A DNA stretch of 38,343 bases from Lacunisphaera sp. (GTDB lineage: Bacteria > Verrucomicrobiota > Verrucomicrobiia > Opitutales > Opitutaceae): contig JAHFTH010000003.1 in the NCBI GenBank assembly GCA_023269445.1, positions 1-38,343 on the forward strand, in the 5' to 3' direction. Positions 23,905 to 32,427 of this stretch are shown here, in pieces. Position 1 is the stretch's first letter; each line of letters opens with the position of its first letter. The notes beneath the pieces were generated by a model. The model saw only the letters and a list, made by a program, of their open reading frames with translations, was not told the DNA's origin and did not search any database. The position numbers were made by a program, and so were the translations under genes.

Positions 23905-25401
23905 ATGAGCGACATTCCCCAGGACATCACCCACGACCAGTATGCCGTGCGGCTCAAGAAGCTGCAGGATATGCGCGCCGCGGGCACGGACCCCTTCCGG
24001 GCCAACTGCGACCAGACGCATTTTTCCGCCGAGGCGCTGAAAGCTTATGTGGACGGGCAGGACAACACCGTGGCCGTGAAAGTCGCCGGCCGGCTCGTGG
24101 TCATTCGCGACATGGGCAAGAGCCAGTTCGTCAAGATTCTCGACCAGCAGGGCCAGCTCCAGCTTTACGTGAAGAAGGACGTCGTCGGCGACGACGCCTA
24201 TGCGGCCTTCAAGAAACTCGACCTCGGCGACATCATCGGGGCCACCGGCACGCTTTTCAAATCCAAGAGCGGCGAGGTCACCGTGCGCGTTGAAAAATAC
24301 GCGCTCGTCTCCAAGGCCCTGCGGCCGCTCCCCGAGAAGTGGCACGGCCTGACCGATCCCGAAACTGTTTATCGCCAGCGCTACCTCGACCTCATCGTCA
24401 ACCCCGAGTCCCGCGCGCGCTTGATGCTGCGCAGCCGGATCGTCGCCAGCATCCGCGCGACGCTGGCCGGCCGGAAGTTCCTCGAGGTTGAGACGCCCGT
24501 GCTCGAGGGTGTGGCCGGCGGCGCCGCCGCGCGGCCCTTCGTCACGCACCACAACGCGCTCGGCGCCGATTTCTATTTGCGCATCGCCCTCGAGTTGCGG
24601 CTCAAGCGCCTGCTCGTCGGCGGCTACGACCGCGTGTTTGAGATCGGCCGCATTTTCCGCAACGAGGGCGTCTCGCGGAAGCACAACCCCGAGTTCACCA
24701 TGCTCGAGGTTTATCAGGCTTACTCGGATTTCCGCGGCATGATGACGCTGATCAAATCCATCTTCGGCGACCTCTGCCGCGATGTCATTGGCGCGACCGA
24801 GATCAAGCACGCCGCCAGCGGGCAGCTGATCAACTTTGCCGGCGACTGGCGCGAGGCGCGCTACTTCGACCTCATTGACGAAGCGGTCGGCTTCAAGCTC
24901 AGCGCGCTGCGCAGCTCACCCGATTACCGCGCCAAGGCGACCGAGGCCGCGGCGAAGCTCGGCTTGGAAATCCACCCCGGCTGGCAGACGCACGAGGTCG
25001 TGAACGAGATCTTCGGCAAGAAGATCGAGCCCACGCTCATCCAGCCGACCTTCGTCACCCACCTGCCCAAGGAACTGTGCCCGCTGGCCAAGCTCAACGC
25101 CGAGGACCCCGGCCTGATCGATGTCTTCGAACTCATCATCGGCGGCATGGAGGTGGCCCCGGCCTACTCCGAGCAGAACGATCCTTTCGTGCAGCGCATG
25201 ATGTTCGAGACGCAGGCGGGCGAGGACCAGCAGAAGATGGACACCGACTTCCTGCTCGCGCTCGAGCACGGCATGCCGCCCGCCGGCGGCATGGGCGTCG
25301 GCATCGACCGGCTCTGCATTTTGCTCACCGGCGCCGAGAGCATCCGCGACGTGATCCTGTTTCCGTCGCTGCGGCCGAGCGGCGCTACGCCGCAGGTTTA
25401 A
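23905..25401 (+). CDS. lysS: Lysyl-tRNA synthetase, class II
   Basis: 498 residues from [10 protein letters not shown] at 23905. It has an N-terminal OB-fold anticodon-binding domain ([19 protein letters not shown]) and a class II catalytic core with motif 2 ([20 protein letters not shown]) and motif 3 ([15 protein letters not shown]). It attaches lysine to tRNA-Lys in the cytoplasm. Length is normal. Its stop codon lies in a repeat (25397-25470) that separates it from the LolC/E-like gene. Confidence 0.97.
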   Translation: MSDIPQDITHDQYAVRLKKLQDMRAAGTDPFRANCDQTHFSAEALKAYVDGQDNTVAVKVAGRLVVIRDMGKSQFVKILDQQGQLQLYVKKDVVGDDAYAAFKKLDLGDIIGATGTLFKSKSGEVTVRVEKYALVSKALRPLPEKWHGLTDPETVYRQRYLDLIVNPESRARLMLRSRIVASIRATLAGRKFLEVETPVLEGVAGGAAARPFVTHHNALGADFYLRIALELRLKRLLVGGYDRVFEIGRIFRNEGVSRKHNPEFTMLEVYQAYSDFRGMMTLIKSIFGDLCRDVIGATEIKHAASGQLINFAGDWREARYFDLIDEAVGFKLSALRSSPDYRAKATEAAAKLGLEIHPGWQTHEVVNEIFGKKIEPTLIQPTFVTHLPKELCPLAKLNAEDPGLIDVFELIIGGMEVAPAYSEQNDPFVQRMMFETQAGEDQQKMDTDFLLALEHGMPPAGGMGVGIDRLCILLTGAESIRDVILFPSLRPSGATPQV

Positions 25402-25470
25402 GGTTTAAGTTGTAGAGCTGTAAGCGCAGCACAGGGCTCGACCTTACACCTTAAAACTTACATCTTAAAA
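25397..25470. repeat. Imperfect A/T-rich inverted repeat
   Basis: TTTAAGGTTTAAGTTG onward (25397-25424) and CTTACACCTTAAAACTTAC onward (25443-25470) are rough inverted copies built from TTTAAG and CTTA words. Base use is far more A/T-rich than the flanks. It covers the lysS stop and almost all of the gap before the LolC/E-like gene. Confidence 0.55.
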
Positions 25471-25477
25471 CTGATCC

Positions 25478-26707
25478 ATGCCCTGGCCAATCTACCTCGC
25501 CCTCAAGCAGCTTTTCCCGTCGGGGCGGCGGTTGCCGTTTTTCACGCTGATCTCGGTGCTGGGCGTCGGGCTCGGTGTGGCGCTGATGCTGGTCTCGACG
25601 AGCGTCATGGGCGGCTTCGGCCACCAGGTCAAAACGATGATCATCGACACGCAGGGCGAGGTGCAGATTCGCGGCCGGACTGCACTCAAGGCGACCGAGG
25701 CGCTGGAGAAAATTATCGCGAGTGTGCGGGAGGTCGCCGCCTTCGGGCCTTATGCCCAGGGTGTGGTCATGCTGGAGTTCGAACACCGGCCGGCTTTCCC
25801 GGGGGTGCAGGGCTTCGACATCGCGCGGATCAAGCAGGTCATCCCGCTCGAGCACTACATCACCGAGGGCTCGCTGGACGACCTCGACGACGACTCGGTG
25901 ATCCTCAGTTCCCAGCTGGCCTACGGGCTCGGCGCGCACGTCGGGGACAAGGTCAGCGTTTACTCGCCGCTCATGCTCGAGCGGATGAAGGCCAATGAGG
26001 TGCTGCTGCCGCGCGAGGTGCGGGTGGCGGGGATTTTCCGCATCGGCCACCAGCAACTCGACAGCTCGACGGTCATCTGCTCGCTGCGTCTCATGCAGGA
26101 TCTCTACGGCATGGACCGGCTCGTGCACGGCTACAACGTGCGCTTGAAGCCCGGTGCCGATCCCGACCATGCCGCCGCCGCGCTCAACGCCGTGCTCCCG
26201 GCCGGCGCAGGCGCGTTGACGTGGTTCGAGGCCAACGCCGATTTCCAGGCCGTGCTCAGCTTCGAGCGCAACATGATCTTCTTCCTGCTGACGTTCATCA
26301 TCGTCGTGGCGGCGTTCTCCATCACCAGCTCGCTGCTCGTGACGGTCGTGCGCAAGACGCGCGAGGTCGGCCTGCTCGGCGCCATGGGCGGCCGGGCGCG
26401 GGATGTCGCCGCGTGTTTCTGCGTGCAGGGCCTGTTCATCGGGCTCGCGGGCACGGCCGTGGGACTCGTGCTGGGCTTCGCCCTGTTGCATTACCGCAAC
26501 GCGCTGGTGGCGCTCATCGCGAAGTTCACGATGGGACAGGAGACGTTCGTGAAGTTCTATCAGTTTAGCAGCCTGCCGGCGCACACCGAGACGAAGGATG
26601 TCGTCATGATCATTGTGTTCTCCGTCATCGCCTCGACGCTGGCCGGGCTGATCCCTGCCTGGCGTGCGGCGAAACTCAAACCCGTGGAGGCGCTCCGCAG
26701 TGAGTGA
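25478..26707 (+). CDS. LolC/LolE-family lipoprotein-releasing permease
   Basis: 409 residues with four membrane helices: one near 22-42, then a large periplasmic domain, then three near 270-295, 318-345 and 370-395. The FtsX/MacB-type permease pattern is clear, including SSLLVTVVRKTREVGLLGAMG and the C-terminal AGLIPAWRAAKLKPVEALRSE. With LolD it would extract lipoproteins from the inner membrane for transfer to the outer membrane. Only one permease gene is present here, so it may act as a homodimer or pair with a gene elsewhere. Confidence 0.9.
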   Translation: MPWPIYLALKQLFPSGRRLPFFTLISVLGVGLGVALMLVSTSVMGGFGHQVKTMIIDTQGEVQIRGRTALKATEALEKIIASVREVAAFGPYAQGVVMLEFEHRPAFPGVQGFDIARIKQVIPLEHYITEGSLDDLDDDSVILSSQLAYGLGAHVGDKVSVYSPLMLERMKANEVLLPREVRVAGIFRIGHQQLDSSTVICSLRLMQDLYGMDRLVHGYNVRLKPGADPDHAAAALNAVLPAGAGALTWFEANADFQAVLSFERNMIFFLLTFIIVVAAFSITSSLLVTVVRKTREVGLLGAMGGRARDVAACFCVQGLFIGLAGTAVGLVLGFALLHYRNALVALIAKFTMGQETFVKFYQFSSLPAHTETKDVVMIIVFSVIASTLAGLIPAWRAAKLKPVEALRSE

Positions 26708-26714
26708 CCATTCC

Positions 26715-26764
26715 TGTAGGTCGGGCTTTACGCCCGACATGTCGGGGATAAACCCCGACCTACA
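26715..26764. repeat. REP pair, TGTAGGTCGGGC family
   Basis: TGTAGGTCGGG (26715-26725) pairs with CCCGACCTACA (26754-26764). Inside are two small hairpins: GTCGGGC-TTTA-CGCCCGAC, then GTCGGGG-ATAA-ACCCCGAC. It lies between the permease and lolD within one operon, just before the lolD ribosome binding site. Confidence 0.85.
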
Positions 26765-26768
26765 AAAC

Positions 26769-26773
26769 GGAGG
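26769..26773 (+). promoter_or_regulatory. Ribosome binding site of lolD
   Basis: GGAGG lies five bases before the ATG at 26779, immediately after the REP pair. It decides the start at 26779 over the in-frame GTG at 26773. It is one of the few clear Shine-Dalgarno sites in this window. Confidence 0.7.
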
Positions 26774-26778
26774 TGCCC

Positions 26779-27459
26779 ATGTCTGACGTCGTCCTCAAAG
26801 CCATTGCTCTGAGCAAGACCTACCCGAGCGGCGACAAAACCCTCGGCGTTCTGGCCGGCGTGGACTTCGCCGTCGCGGCGGGCGAGAGCGTCTCCATTCG
26901 TGGCGAATCCGGTTCGGGCAAGAGCACGCTGCTTAACCTCCTCGCCGGACTCGACCGCCCCGATGCGGGCGAGCTTTTCTGGGGCGGCGAGGCCGCGCAT
27001 AAGCTCAGCCTTGGCGAACTCACGGCCCGGCGCGGGCGTTTCCTTGGCATGGTGTTCCAAGCCTACTACCTCATTCCCGAGATTGATGCCTTGGCCAACG
27101 TCCTCATGGGCGCGCGCATGGTCGGCGGGGTTGGGCCGGTGGAGTGCGACCGCTCCGCCGCCCTGCTCAAGCGCGTCGGACTCGCCGAGCGCGGTCACCA
27201 CCTGCCGGCGCAATTGTCCGGCGGCGAGCGCCAGCGCGTCGCCGTCGCCCGGGCCCTGATGAACCGCCCCAAGGTCATTCTCGCCGACGAGCCGACCGGC
27301 AACCTCGACGAGCGCACGGGCGACGAGGTCATCGCGCTGCTGCTCGAGGTCTGCGCCGAGCAGCAGACCGCCCTCGTGCTCGTGACGCACAACGTCGCGC
27401 ACGCCAAAAAAACGAATCGCCAACTTGACCTGAAAAACGGACAACTGGGGCATGGCTAA
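26779..27459 (+). CDS. lolD: LolD-like ABC transporter ATPase
   Basis: 226 residues from the ATG at 26779. Walker [10 protein letters not shown] (42-50), the ABC signature [15 protein letters not shown] (from 146) and Walker B VILADEP (166-172) are intact, followed by the H-loop VTHN. It energises lipoprotein release with the permease upstream. A REP pair lies between the two genes but the order is the usual one. Its stop overlaps the next start by eight bases, so the oxidoreductase is likely co-translated. Confidence 0.92.
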   Translation: MSDVVLKAIALSKTYPSGDKTLGVLAGVDFAVAAGESVSIRGESGSGKSTLLNLLAGLDRPDAGELFWGGEAAHKLSLGELTARRGRFLGMVFQAYYLIPEIDALANVLMGARMVGGVGPVECDRSAALLKRVGLAERGHHLPAQLSGGERQRVAVARALMNRPKVILADEPTGNLDERTGDEVIALLLEVCAEQQTALVLVTHNVAHAKKTNRQLDLKNGQLGHG

Positions 27460-28432
27460 GCCCAAGATCAAATGCGGGGTCGTCGGGGTCGGTTCCCTCG
27501 GCCAGCACCATGCGCGCATCTATGCCTCGCTGCCCGGCGCCGAACTCGCCGGCATCTTCGAGACCAGCGACGCCCGCGCAAAGGAAATTTGCGAGAAGTT
27601 CAACTGTCGCCGTTTCGCCACGATGGCGGAACTCGGCGAGGCCTGCGATGCGGTCAGCGTCGTCGTGCCGACGGACAAGCACGCGATCGTCGCCCTGCCG
27701 CTGCTGGCGCAGGGCTGCCACCTCCTGATCGAGAAGCCGCTCTGCGCCAATCTCGAGGAGGCCGAGCAGGTGCTCGCCGCCGCGCGGCAGCACAACTGCC
27801 TCGTGCAGGTTGGCCACATCGAGCATTTCAACCCGGTGATGAGCTACCTCGAGAAGCACACCGGCCGCCCGCAATACATCACCACCGAGCGGCTCGCGCC
27901 CTACCAGACGCGCGGCACCGAGGTGGGTGTCGTGCTCGACCTGATGATCCACGACATCGACATCGTGCTGGCGCTGGTGAAGTCGCCCATCCGCAAGATC
28001 GACAGCGTCGGCATCAACGTGCTCTCGAAGACCGAGGACATCGCCAACGCCCGCATCGAGTTTGAGAACGGCTGCGTGGCCAACCTCAGCGCCTCGCGCA
28101 TGAGCTTGAAGAAGAACCGCGAGATCCGCGTCTTCCAGGACAACGCCTACCTCTCGCTCGATTTCATGAACCAGAAGGGCCACCTCGTGAAGAAGAGCGA
28201 CATCATCGCCTACGGCCTGAAGCTGAAGATCGGCCTCGCCAAGGCGGGCGAGGACAAGGTGCCGGTGCACGAGATCCCCATCGAGAAGGGCGAGCCGCTC
28301 GCCATCGAGCTGGCGCATTTCATCGAGAGCGTGACCGAAGCGACGCAGCCCAAGGTCGGCGGCGCACTCGGCAAGTCGGCGCTCGAGGTCGCGATCACCA
28401 TCACGGAGCAGATTCGGAATAATCAGAAGTGA
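27452..28432 (+). CDS. Gfo/Idh/MocA-family oxidoreductase, possibly lipid A sugar related
   Basis: 326 residues with an N-terminal NAD(P)-binding fold ([18 protein letters not shown] at 12-17), the EKPLCANL motif (94-101) and a C-terminal alpha/beta domain. The segment [13 protein letters not shown] resembles GnnA-like members of the family. GnnA oxidises UDP-GlcNAc at C3 in bacteria that make GlcNAc3N-based lipid A. In Acidithiobacillus, gnnA and gnnB lie between lpxA and lpxB; here the gene precedes lpxB, but no GnnB-like aminotransferase is present. The role is therefore inferred from position. It overlaps lolD by eight bases. Confidence 0.85.
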   Translation: MAKPKIKCGVVGVGSLGQHHARIYASLPGAELAGIFETSDARAKEICEKFNCRRFATMAELGEACDAVSVVVPTDKHAIVALPLLAQGCHLLIEKPLCANLEEAEQVLAAARQHNCLVQVGHIEHFNPVMSYLEKHTGRPQYITTERLAPYQTRGTEVGVVLDLMIHDIDIVLALVKSPIRKIDSVGINVLSKTEDIANARIEFENGCVANLSASRMSLKKNREIRVFQDNAYLSLDFMNQKGHLVKKSDIIAYGLKLKIGLAKAGEDKVPVHEIPIEKGEPLAIELAHFIESVTEATQPKVGGALGKSALEVAITITEQIRNNQK

Positions 28433-28510
28433 AGCATGTCACCACGAAAGACACGAACGATCAGTCTTCGCCAAGCCTACGACCGACAGGCACGAACGGT
28501 GGTCTTCATT
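28433..28510. repeat. Degenerate direct repeat in the gap before lpxB
   Basis: CACGAACGATCAGTCTTCG and CACGAACGGTGGTCTTCA are similar direct copies near 28452 and 28491, following CACCACGAAAGACACG. No gene is visible. It looks like decayed intergenic repeat material next to a REP pair. Confidence 0.4.
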
Positions 28511-28588
28511 TGTGGGCGGGGTGCCCTCACCCCGCGAGGCATGGCGGACGATCGCGGTAGCACGCGGGGTGGGGGCACCCCGCCCACA
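28511..28588. repeat. REP pair matching the transposase family
   Basis: Arms 28511-28535 and 28564-28588 are the same sequence as at 19896-19975, with one mismatch (A to G) in the right arm. The GAGGCATG extension after the left arm is shared with 19921. It lies between the oxidoreductase and lpxB genes, ending 13 bases before the lpxB start, so a GGGGGAAG ribosome binding site directly follows it. Confidence 0.9.
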
Positions 28589-28601
28589 GGGGGAAGAAGC
28601 C

Positions 28602-29753
28602 ATGGGTAAGCTCGCACTTCCCGAAGGTCTGCCGGCACCCGCCGGCGGGGCGGTTGACCTGCTGATCGTGGCAGCCGAGCACTCGGGGGACGAACATGCG
28701 GCGCGCCTGGTGCGCAGACTGCGGGCAAAGAATCCCGTGCTGAAAGTCTGCGCCCTCGGCGGTGCACAGCTGAATGCGGCTGGCGCGCAGTTGCTGCGCG
28801 ATCTCACGGCCGGCTCCGCCATGGGCTTCGCCGTGCTGGCCAAGATTTCCTATTACCGGGCGTTGATCGCCGACATCGTGCGCTGGGTGGGCACGCATAA
28901 GCCGAGGGCGGTGTGCTTCGTGGATTCTTCGGGGCTGAACCTGCGGATTGCGCAGGGACTTTTCGAGCAGGGCTACTCGGTCAAGGCCGGCGGCCCGACG
29001 AAAGCGCTCTATTACATCAGCCCGCAGATCTGGGCGTCGCGGGCGGGCCGGCGTTTCGGGATGGCAAAGCACCTGGACGGACTCGCCGCGATTTTCCCGT
29101 TCGAGCCGGCGGTCTATGCCGATACGACGCTGCCCGTTGAATTTGTCGGCCATCCGTTTGTCGCGCCGGATTACGTGGCGCCGGTGGCGTTTGATCCGGC
29201 CGGGCCTGTGCTGCTGCTCCCCGGCAGCCGCCGGCAGGTGGTGAAGCGGTTATTTCCCGTGTTGCTGGAGGCGTATCGGCTGTCCGGCACGAAGCGGCCG
29301 GCAGTGGTCTTGTATCCGAGCGAGGAAATCCGGGCCCTGCTTAGAACATTTAATCCTCCGGAAAATATTCGCCTGCTGTCCACCCATGGGGCGGGAACGG
29401 TTGCCGCGTCGGCCGTGCTGACGGCGAGCGGCACGATGTCGATGCACTGCGCGCTGGCCGGCATCCCCGGGGCGCTGACTTACAAGACCGACCCGCTGAC
29501 GTATTTTCTCGGACGGTTGCTGGTGAAGTTGGAGTTCATCGGCATCGCCAACCTGCTCCTGAAGGAAGCGATGTATCCGGAGTATATCCAAGGGGCGGCC
29601 AAGCCCGCCGCGCTGGCGGAGGAACTGCGCGCCGGCCTGGAGGATCCGGCCCGGCAGGAGCAGACCCAAATGCAGTCGGCCAAATTGCGGGCGTTGCTGA
29701 CGCAGCCGACCAACGGATCCGTGGTGGACTGGATGCTACGCCACCTCGGGTAA
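28602..29753 (+). CDS. lpxB: Lipid-A-disaccharide synthase
   Basis: 383 residues from MGKLALPEG at 28602; the frame is open further up but that part is REP sequence. This inner-membrane glycosyltransferase joins UDP-diacylglucosamine and lipid X. Family motifs are AAEHSGDEHAARL near the start (usually AGEPSGD), YISPQIWASRAGR, FVGHPFVAPDYV, LLLPGSRRQVV and ASGTMSMHCALAGIPGALTYKTD near the end. It belongs to the envelope run with lolD. The organism therefore makes lipid A. Confidence 0.93.
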   Translation: MGKLALPEGLPAPAGGAVDLLIVAAEHSGDEHAARLVRRLRAKNPVLKVCALGGAQLNAAGAQLLRDLTAGSAMGFAVLAKISYYRALIADIVRWVGTHKPRAVCFVDSSGLNLRIAQGLFEQGYSVKAGGPTKALYYISPQIWASRAGRRFGMAKHLDGLAAIFPFEPAVYADTTLPVEFVGHPFVAPDYVAPVAFDPAGPVLLLPGSRRQVVKRLFPVLLEAYRLSGTKRPAVVLYPSEEIRALLRTFNPPENIRLLSTHGAGTVAASAVLTASGTMSMHCALAGIPGALTYKTDPLTYFLGRLLVKLEFIGIANLLLKEAMYPEYIQGAAKPAALAEELRAGLEDPARQEQTQMQSAKLRALLTQPTNGSVVDWMLRHLG

Positions 29754-29807
29754 ACGCAAGAAATTGGCTTCGGTTATCGGCCCAAGTGCCGATGACACAG
29801 GGGAGAA

Positions 29808-31907
29808 ATGAATTCCGACGCCACCGCCTGCGGGCCCACAGGCTGGCTGCCGCCTTATGCCCCGGCGGAGCCAGCAGGGCGTGAGGCTGTCCTGAACTCG
29901 ATTCTGCACGCTCTGCCCATCGGCGTGTGCTGGCAGCGAGGTGCGGACGGGGAAAATTGCTGGTGCAATGAATCCTTCTCCCGTCTCACCAATCGGGATT
30001 GGACCGGGATGACGGCAATCGATTCGCTCGCGGAGACCCTGCATCCGGAAGACCAGCCGGCTTATGGCGCGGCGCTCACCCAGTTGCGGGTGGGGGCAAC
30101 GGAGCAATGTGACCTGGAATTGCGCTGCCAGGTCGGAGACGAGATCTGGTGGCGGCGGTTTCTTCTGCAGGCCAACCGGTCGCCGGAGGGACGGATCACC
30201 GATTTGCTGCTGACCGTGACGGACATCAGCGAGCGCAAGCAGCACCAGGAGGAAATGCGCGCGGCGCTGGCCGGCGCCGAGGCCCTCAACGAGCAGATCG
30301 AGCTCGCCATCGGCCGGGCGCAGGAGGCGGCGGTGGACGCGAATCTGGCCAGCCTCTCGAAGAGCCAGTTTCTCGCCACGATGAGTCACGAGATCCGCAC
30401 CCCGATGAACGGAATCATCGGCATGACCGACCTCCTGCTCGAAACACCGCTCAACCGGGAGCAGCGCGACTTTGCTGACACGATCCGGGTCAGCGGCGAG
30501 GCCTTGCTGACGATCATCAATGACATTCTGGATTTTTCCAAGATTGAGTCCGGCAAGCTGGAGTTGGAAGAGGCGGATTTTTTCCTGCGCGATTGCGTGG
30601 AAGGTGCGCTCGACCTCATGGCCGCACGGGCGCGCGAAAAGCAGCTCGATGTGCTTTATGAAATCGCGGATGGCACTCCGGCCATGGTGCGCGGCGATGT
30701 CACGCGGTTGCGCCAGATTCTTCTCAACCTCGTGGGTAATGCGCTCAAGTTCACCCCCAAGGGTGAGGTGGTGGTCCGGATCGAACCCGAAGTGGGTGGC
30801 ATCGTGGCCCCGGGTCTGATGGGCTTCCATGTTTCCGTCCGGGACACGGGCATCGGTATTACCCCCGAAGGGCAGAGCCGGCTGTTCCAGTCCTTTAGCC
30901 AGGTGGATGCCTCCACCACCCGCAAATACGGTGGCACCGGCCTGGGCCTCGCGATCAGCAAGAAGCTGGCCGAGCTGATGGGCGGACGCATGTGGGTGGA
31001 GAGCGAGGTCGGGCAGGGCTCAATTTTTCATTTCACCGTCACGCTGGCCACCCGACCCGGTTCCGCCCGGCCGAACGTGGCCGTGGCGCGGGCCTTGCTC
31101 TCGGGCCGGCGTGTGCTGCTGGTCGAGGACAATGACACCAGCCGGCGCAACCTCGCCGAACTTATCAGTCGTTGGGGCATGGAGCCCCTCGCGGTGGGTT
31201 CGGAGGAAGAAGCGTTGGCCGCGCTGAAGACTGGGCGGAATTTCGACATCGCAATCCTCGACGCCCAGCTGCCGGGCACGGATGGGGTGCAGCTCGCCCG
31301 GCAAGTCAACCAGCACCGATCCGGCCCGCCGTTGCCGTTGCTGCTATTGGCCGCCCCCGGCCAGCGGGTGCCGGAGGGTGTGACTGCGACCTGTGTGGCC
31401 AAGCCCTTGAAAGCAGTCGCGTTGTTCGAGGCGTTGGCCGCGGCCTTTGGCCGGCCGAGTGAAGCAACCGTTCCGATCATGCCCGTAGCGAAGGCCTCGG
31501 CCACGGTGCAGACGACCAAACTGCTGCTCGCCGAGGACAATCTTGTGAACCAAAAGGTCGCCGTGAATCTCCTGAAAAACATCGGCTACCAAACCGAAGT
31601 GGTGGCCAACGGCTTGGAGGTGCTCGCGGCCGTGGAGCGCCAGACCTACGACATCATCTTTCTCGACATGCAAATGCCGGAGATGGACGGACTGGAAGCG
31701 GCCCGCCGGCTCGTTGAATTGTATCCGCGGCCGGAGCAGCGCCCTTGGATGATCGCACTCACCGCGAACGCCATGCAGGGCGACCGCGAACTCTGCCTCG
31801 ACGCGGGCATGGACGACTACATCACCAAGCCCATCAAGAAAGTTGAACTCGCCACCGCGATTGAACGGGGCCGCGCCGTGATCGCGGGGCGGACTGTGAT
31901 GTCCTGA
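29808..31907 (+). CDS. Hybrid sensor histidine kinase: PAS, HisKA, HATPase, two receiver domains
   Basis: 699 residues with no membrane helix. Order: a PAS domain (about 25-145, ending [17 protein letters not shown]), a short coiled coil, HisKA with [15 protein letters not shown] (phospho-His194), a HATPase domain with NALKFTPKG and [18 protein letters not shown], then receiver 1 (from about 434, Asp485) and receiver 2 (phospho-Asp620, [10 protein letters not shown], ending with MDDYITKPI). It lacks an Hpt domain and output domain, so phosphate must pass to a partner elsewhere. A GGGGAG ribosome binding site precedes the ATG. No response regulator lies nearby. Confidence 0.93.
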   Translation: MNSDATACGPTGWLPPYAPAEPAGREAVLNSILHALPIGVCWQRGADGENCWCNESFSRLTNRDWTGMTAIDSLAETLHPEDQPAYGAALTQLRVGATEQCDLELRCQVGDEIWWRRFLLQANRSPEGRITDLLLTVTDISERKQHQEEMRAALAGAEALNEQIELAIGRAQEAAVDANLASLSKSQFLATMSHEIRTPMNGIIGMTDLLLETPLNREQRDFADTIRVSGEALLTIINDILDFSKIESGKLELEEADFFLRDCVEGALDLMAARAREKQLDVLYEIADGTPAMVRGDVTRLRQILLNLVGNALKFTPKGEVVVRIEPEVGGIVAPGLMGFHVSVRDTGIGITPEGQSRLFQSFSQVDASTTRKYGGTGLGLAISKKLAELMGGRMWVESEVGQGSIFHFTVTLATRPGSARPNVAVARALLSGRRVLLVEDNDTSRRNLAELISRWGMEPLAVGSEEEALAALKTGRNFDIAILDAQLPGTDGVQLARQVNQHRSGPPLPLLLLAAPGQRVPEGVTATCVAKPLKAVALFEALAAAFGRPSEATVPIMPVAKASATVQTTKLLLAEDNLVNQKVAVNLLKNIGYQTEVVANGLEVLAAVERQTYDIIFLDMQMPEMDGLEAARRLVELYPRPEQRPWMIALTANAMQGDRELCLDAGMDDYITKPIKKVELATAIERGRAVIAGRTVMS

Positions 31908-31911
31908 TGCA

Positions 31912-32427
31912 ATGGAGGCGGGGTGCCCTCACCCCGCTAGCTGAATTGCAAATCGTGCAAGGTGCCCTGATAAGGCCAATCGGCGCTGCGCAAACAGAGA
32001 CCCTGCCGCACCGGATTGTTCTGCACGTAATCCCATTTGTGTCGGTAGCTAACAGCCGAACGCATGAAGTGATCAAAATAGTCACCTTGCCAGACTGGAG
32101 TGACGGCTTGGCAGCCGGCGGAGATTCGGCGAGAGGAAATTGATTTCCAGCTTTTCATCCAGGCCGCGAGTGGCTTCGCCTCAATGACAGGTTGAGTGAA
32201 GAAATGCACATGATCCGGCATGAGCAGATAGTGGCCGACGAACCACCCATCGACGGTGGCCGCTTTTGCCCACACCGCCTCAAGTATTTCCTTTGCGGTG
32301 CTCCCTGCCAGAAGCGGCCTTCGATTCGCTGTGCAAGTAGTAATAAACAGGAGTGGCTGCTTGCTGAATGACTGTAAGTGAGGGAGGTGCATTATACCTT
32401 TGCGGGGTGAGGGCACCCCGCCTCCAT
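31912..32427. mobile_element. REP-associated transposase unit with perfect 26-base terminal inverted repeats
   Basis: The ends at 31912-31937 and 32402-32427 are perfect inverted copies: ATGGAGG followed by the hairpin GCGGGGTG, loop CCCT, CACCCCGC. The 516-base unit holds a single Y1-type transposase gene whose stop lies at the end of the left arm. The same hairpin occurs at 19896, 21499, 28511 and 34435. This is the arrangement of a RAYT gene with its REP elements. The right end touches the hemA stop codon; the left end lies five bases after the kinase stop. Confidence 0.9.
31937..32392 (-). CDS. REP-associated tyrosine transposase (Y1, IS200-like)
   Basis: 151 residues from the ATG at 32392; a GTG at 32416 lies inside the terminal repeat and is less likely. 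The HUH nickase motif is DHVHFF (His61, His63) after HYLLMPD. The C-terminal helix GDYFDHFMRSAVSYRHKWDY then VQNNPVRQGL has two candidate catalytic tyrosines (Tyr105, Tyr122) and the NPVR motif typical of RAYTs. Such enzymes cut single-stranded REP hairpins next to a short guide head. All motifs are intact, so the protein may be active. Its TAG stop lies on the last bases of the left terminal repeat. Confidence 0.9.
   Translation of the reverse strand: MHLPHLQSFSKQPLLFITTCTANRRPLLAGSTAKEILEAVWAKAATVDGWFVGHYLLMPDHVHFFTQPVIEAKPLAAWMKSWKSISSRRISAGCQAVTPVWQGDYFDHFMRSAVSYRHKWDYVQNNPVRQGLCLRSADWPYQGTLHDLQFS

Noticed and set aside
32393-32416. GTG start of the transposase inside the terminal repeat
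   Set aside because: The ATG at 32392 gives the typical RAYT N terminus; the extra eight residues are repeat sequence.
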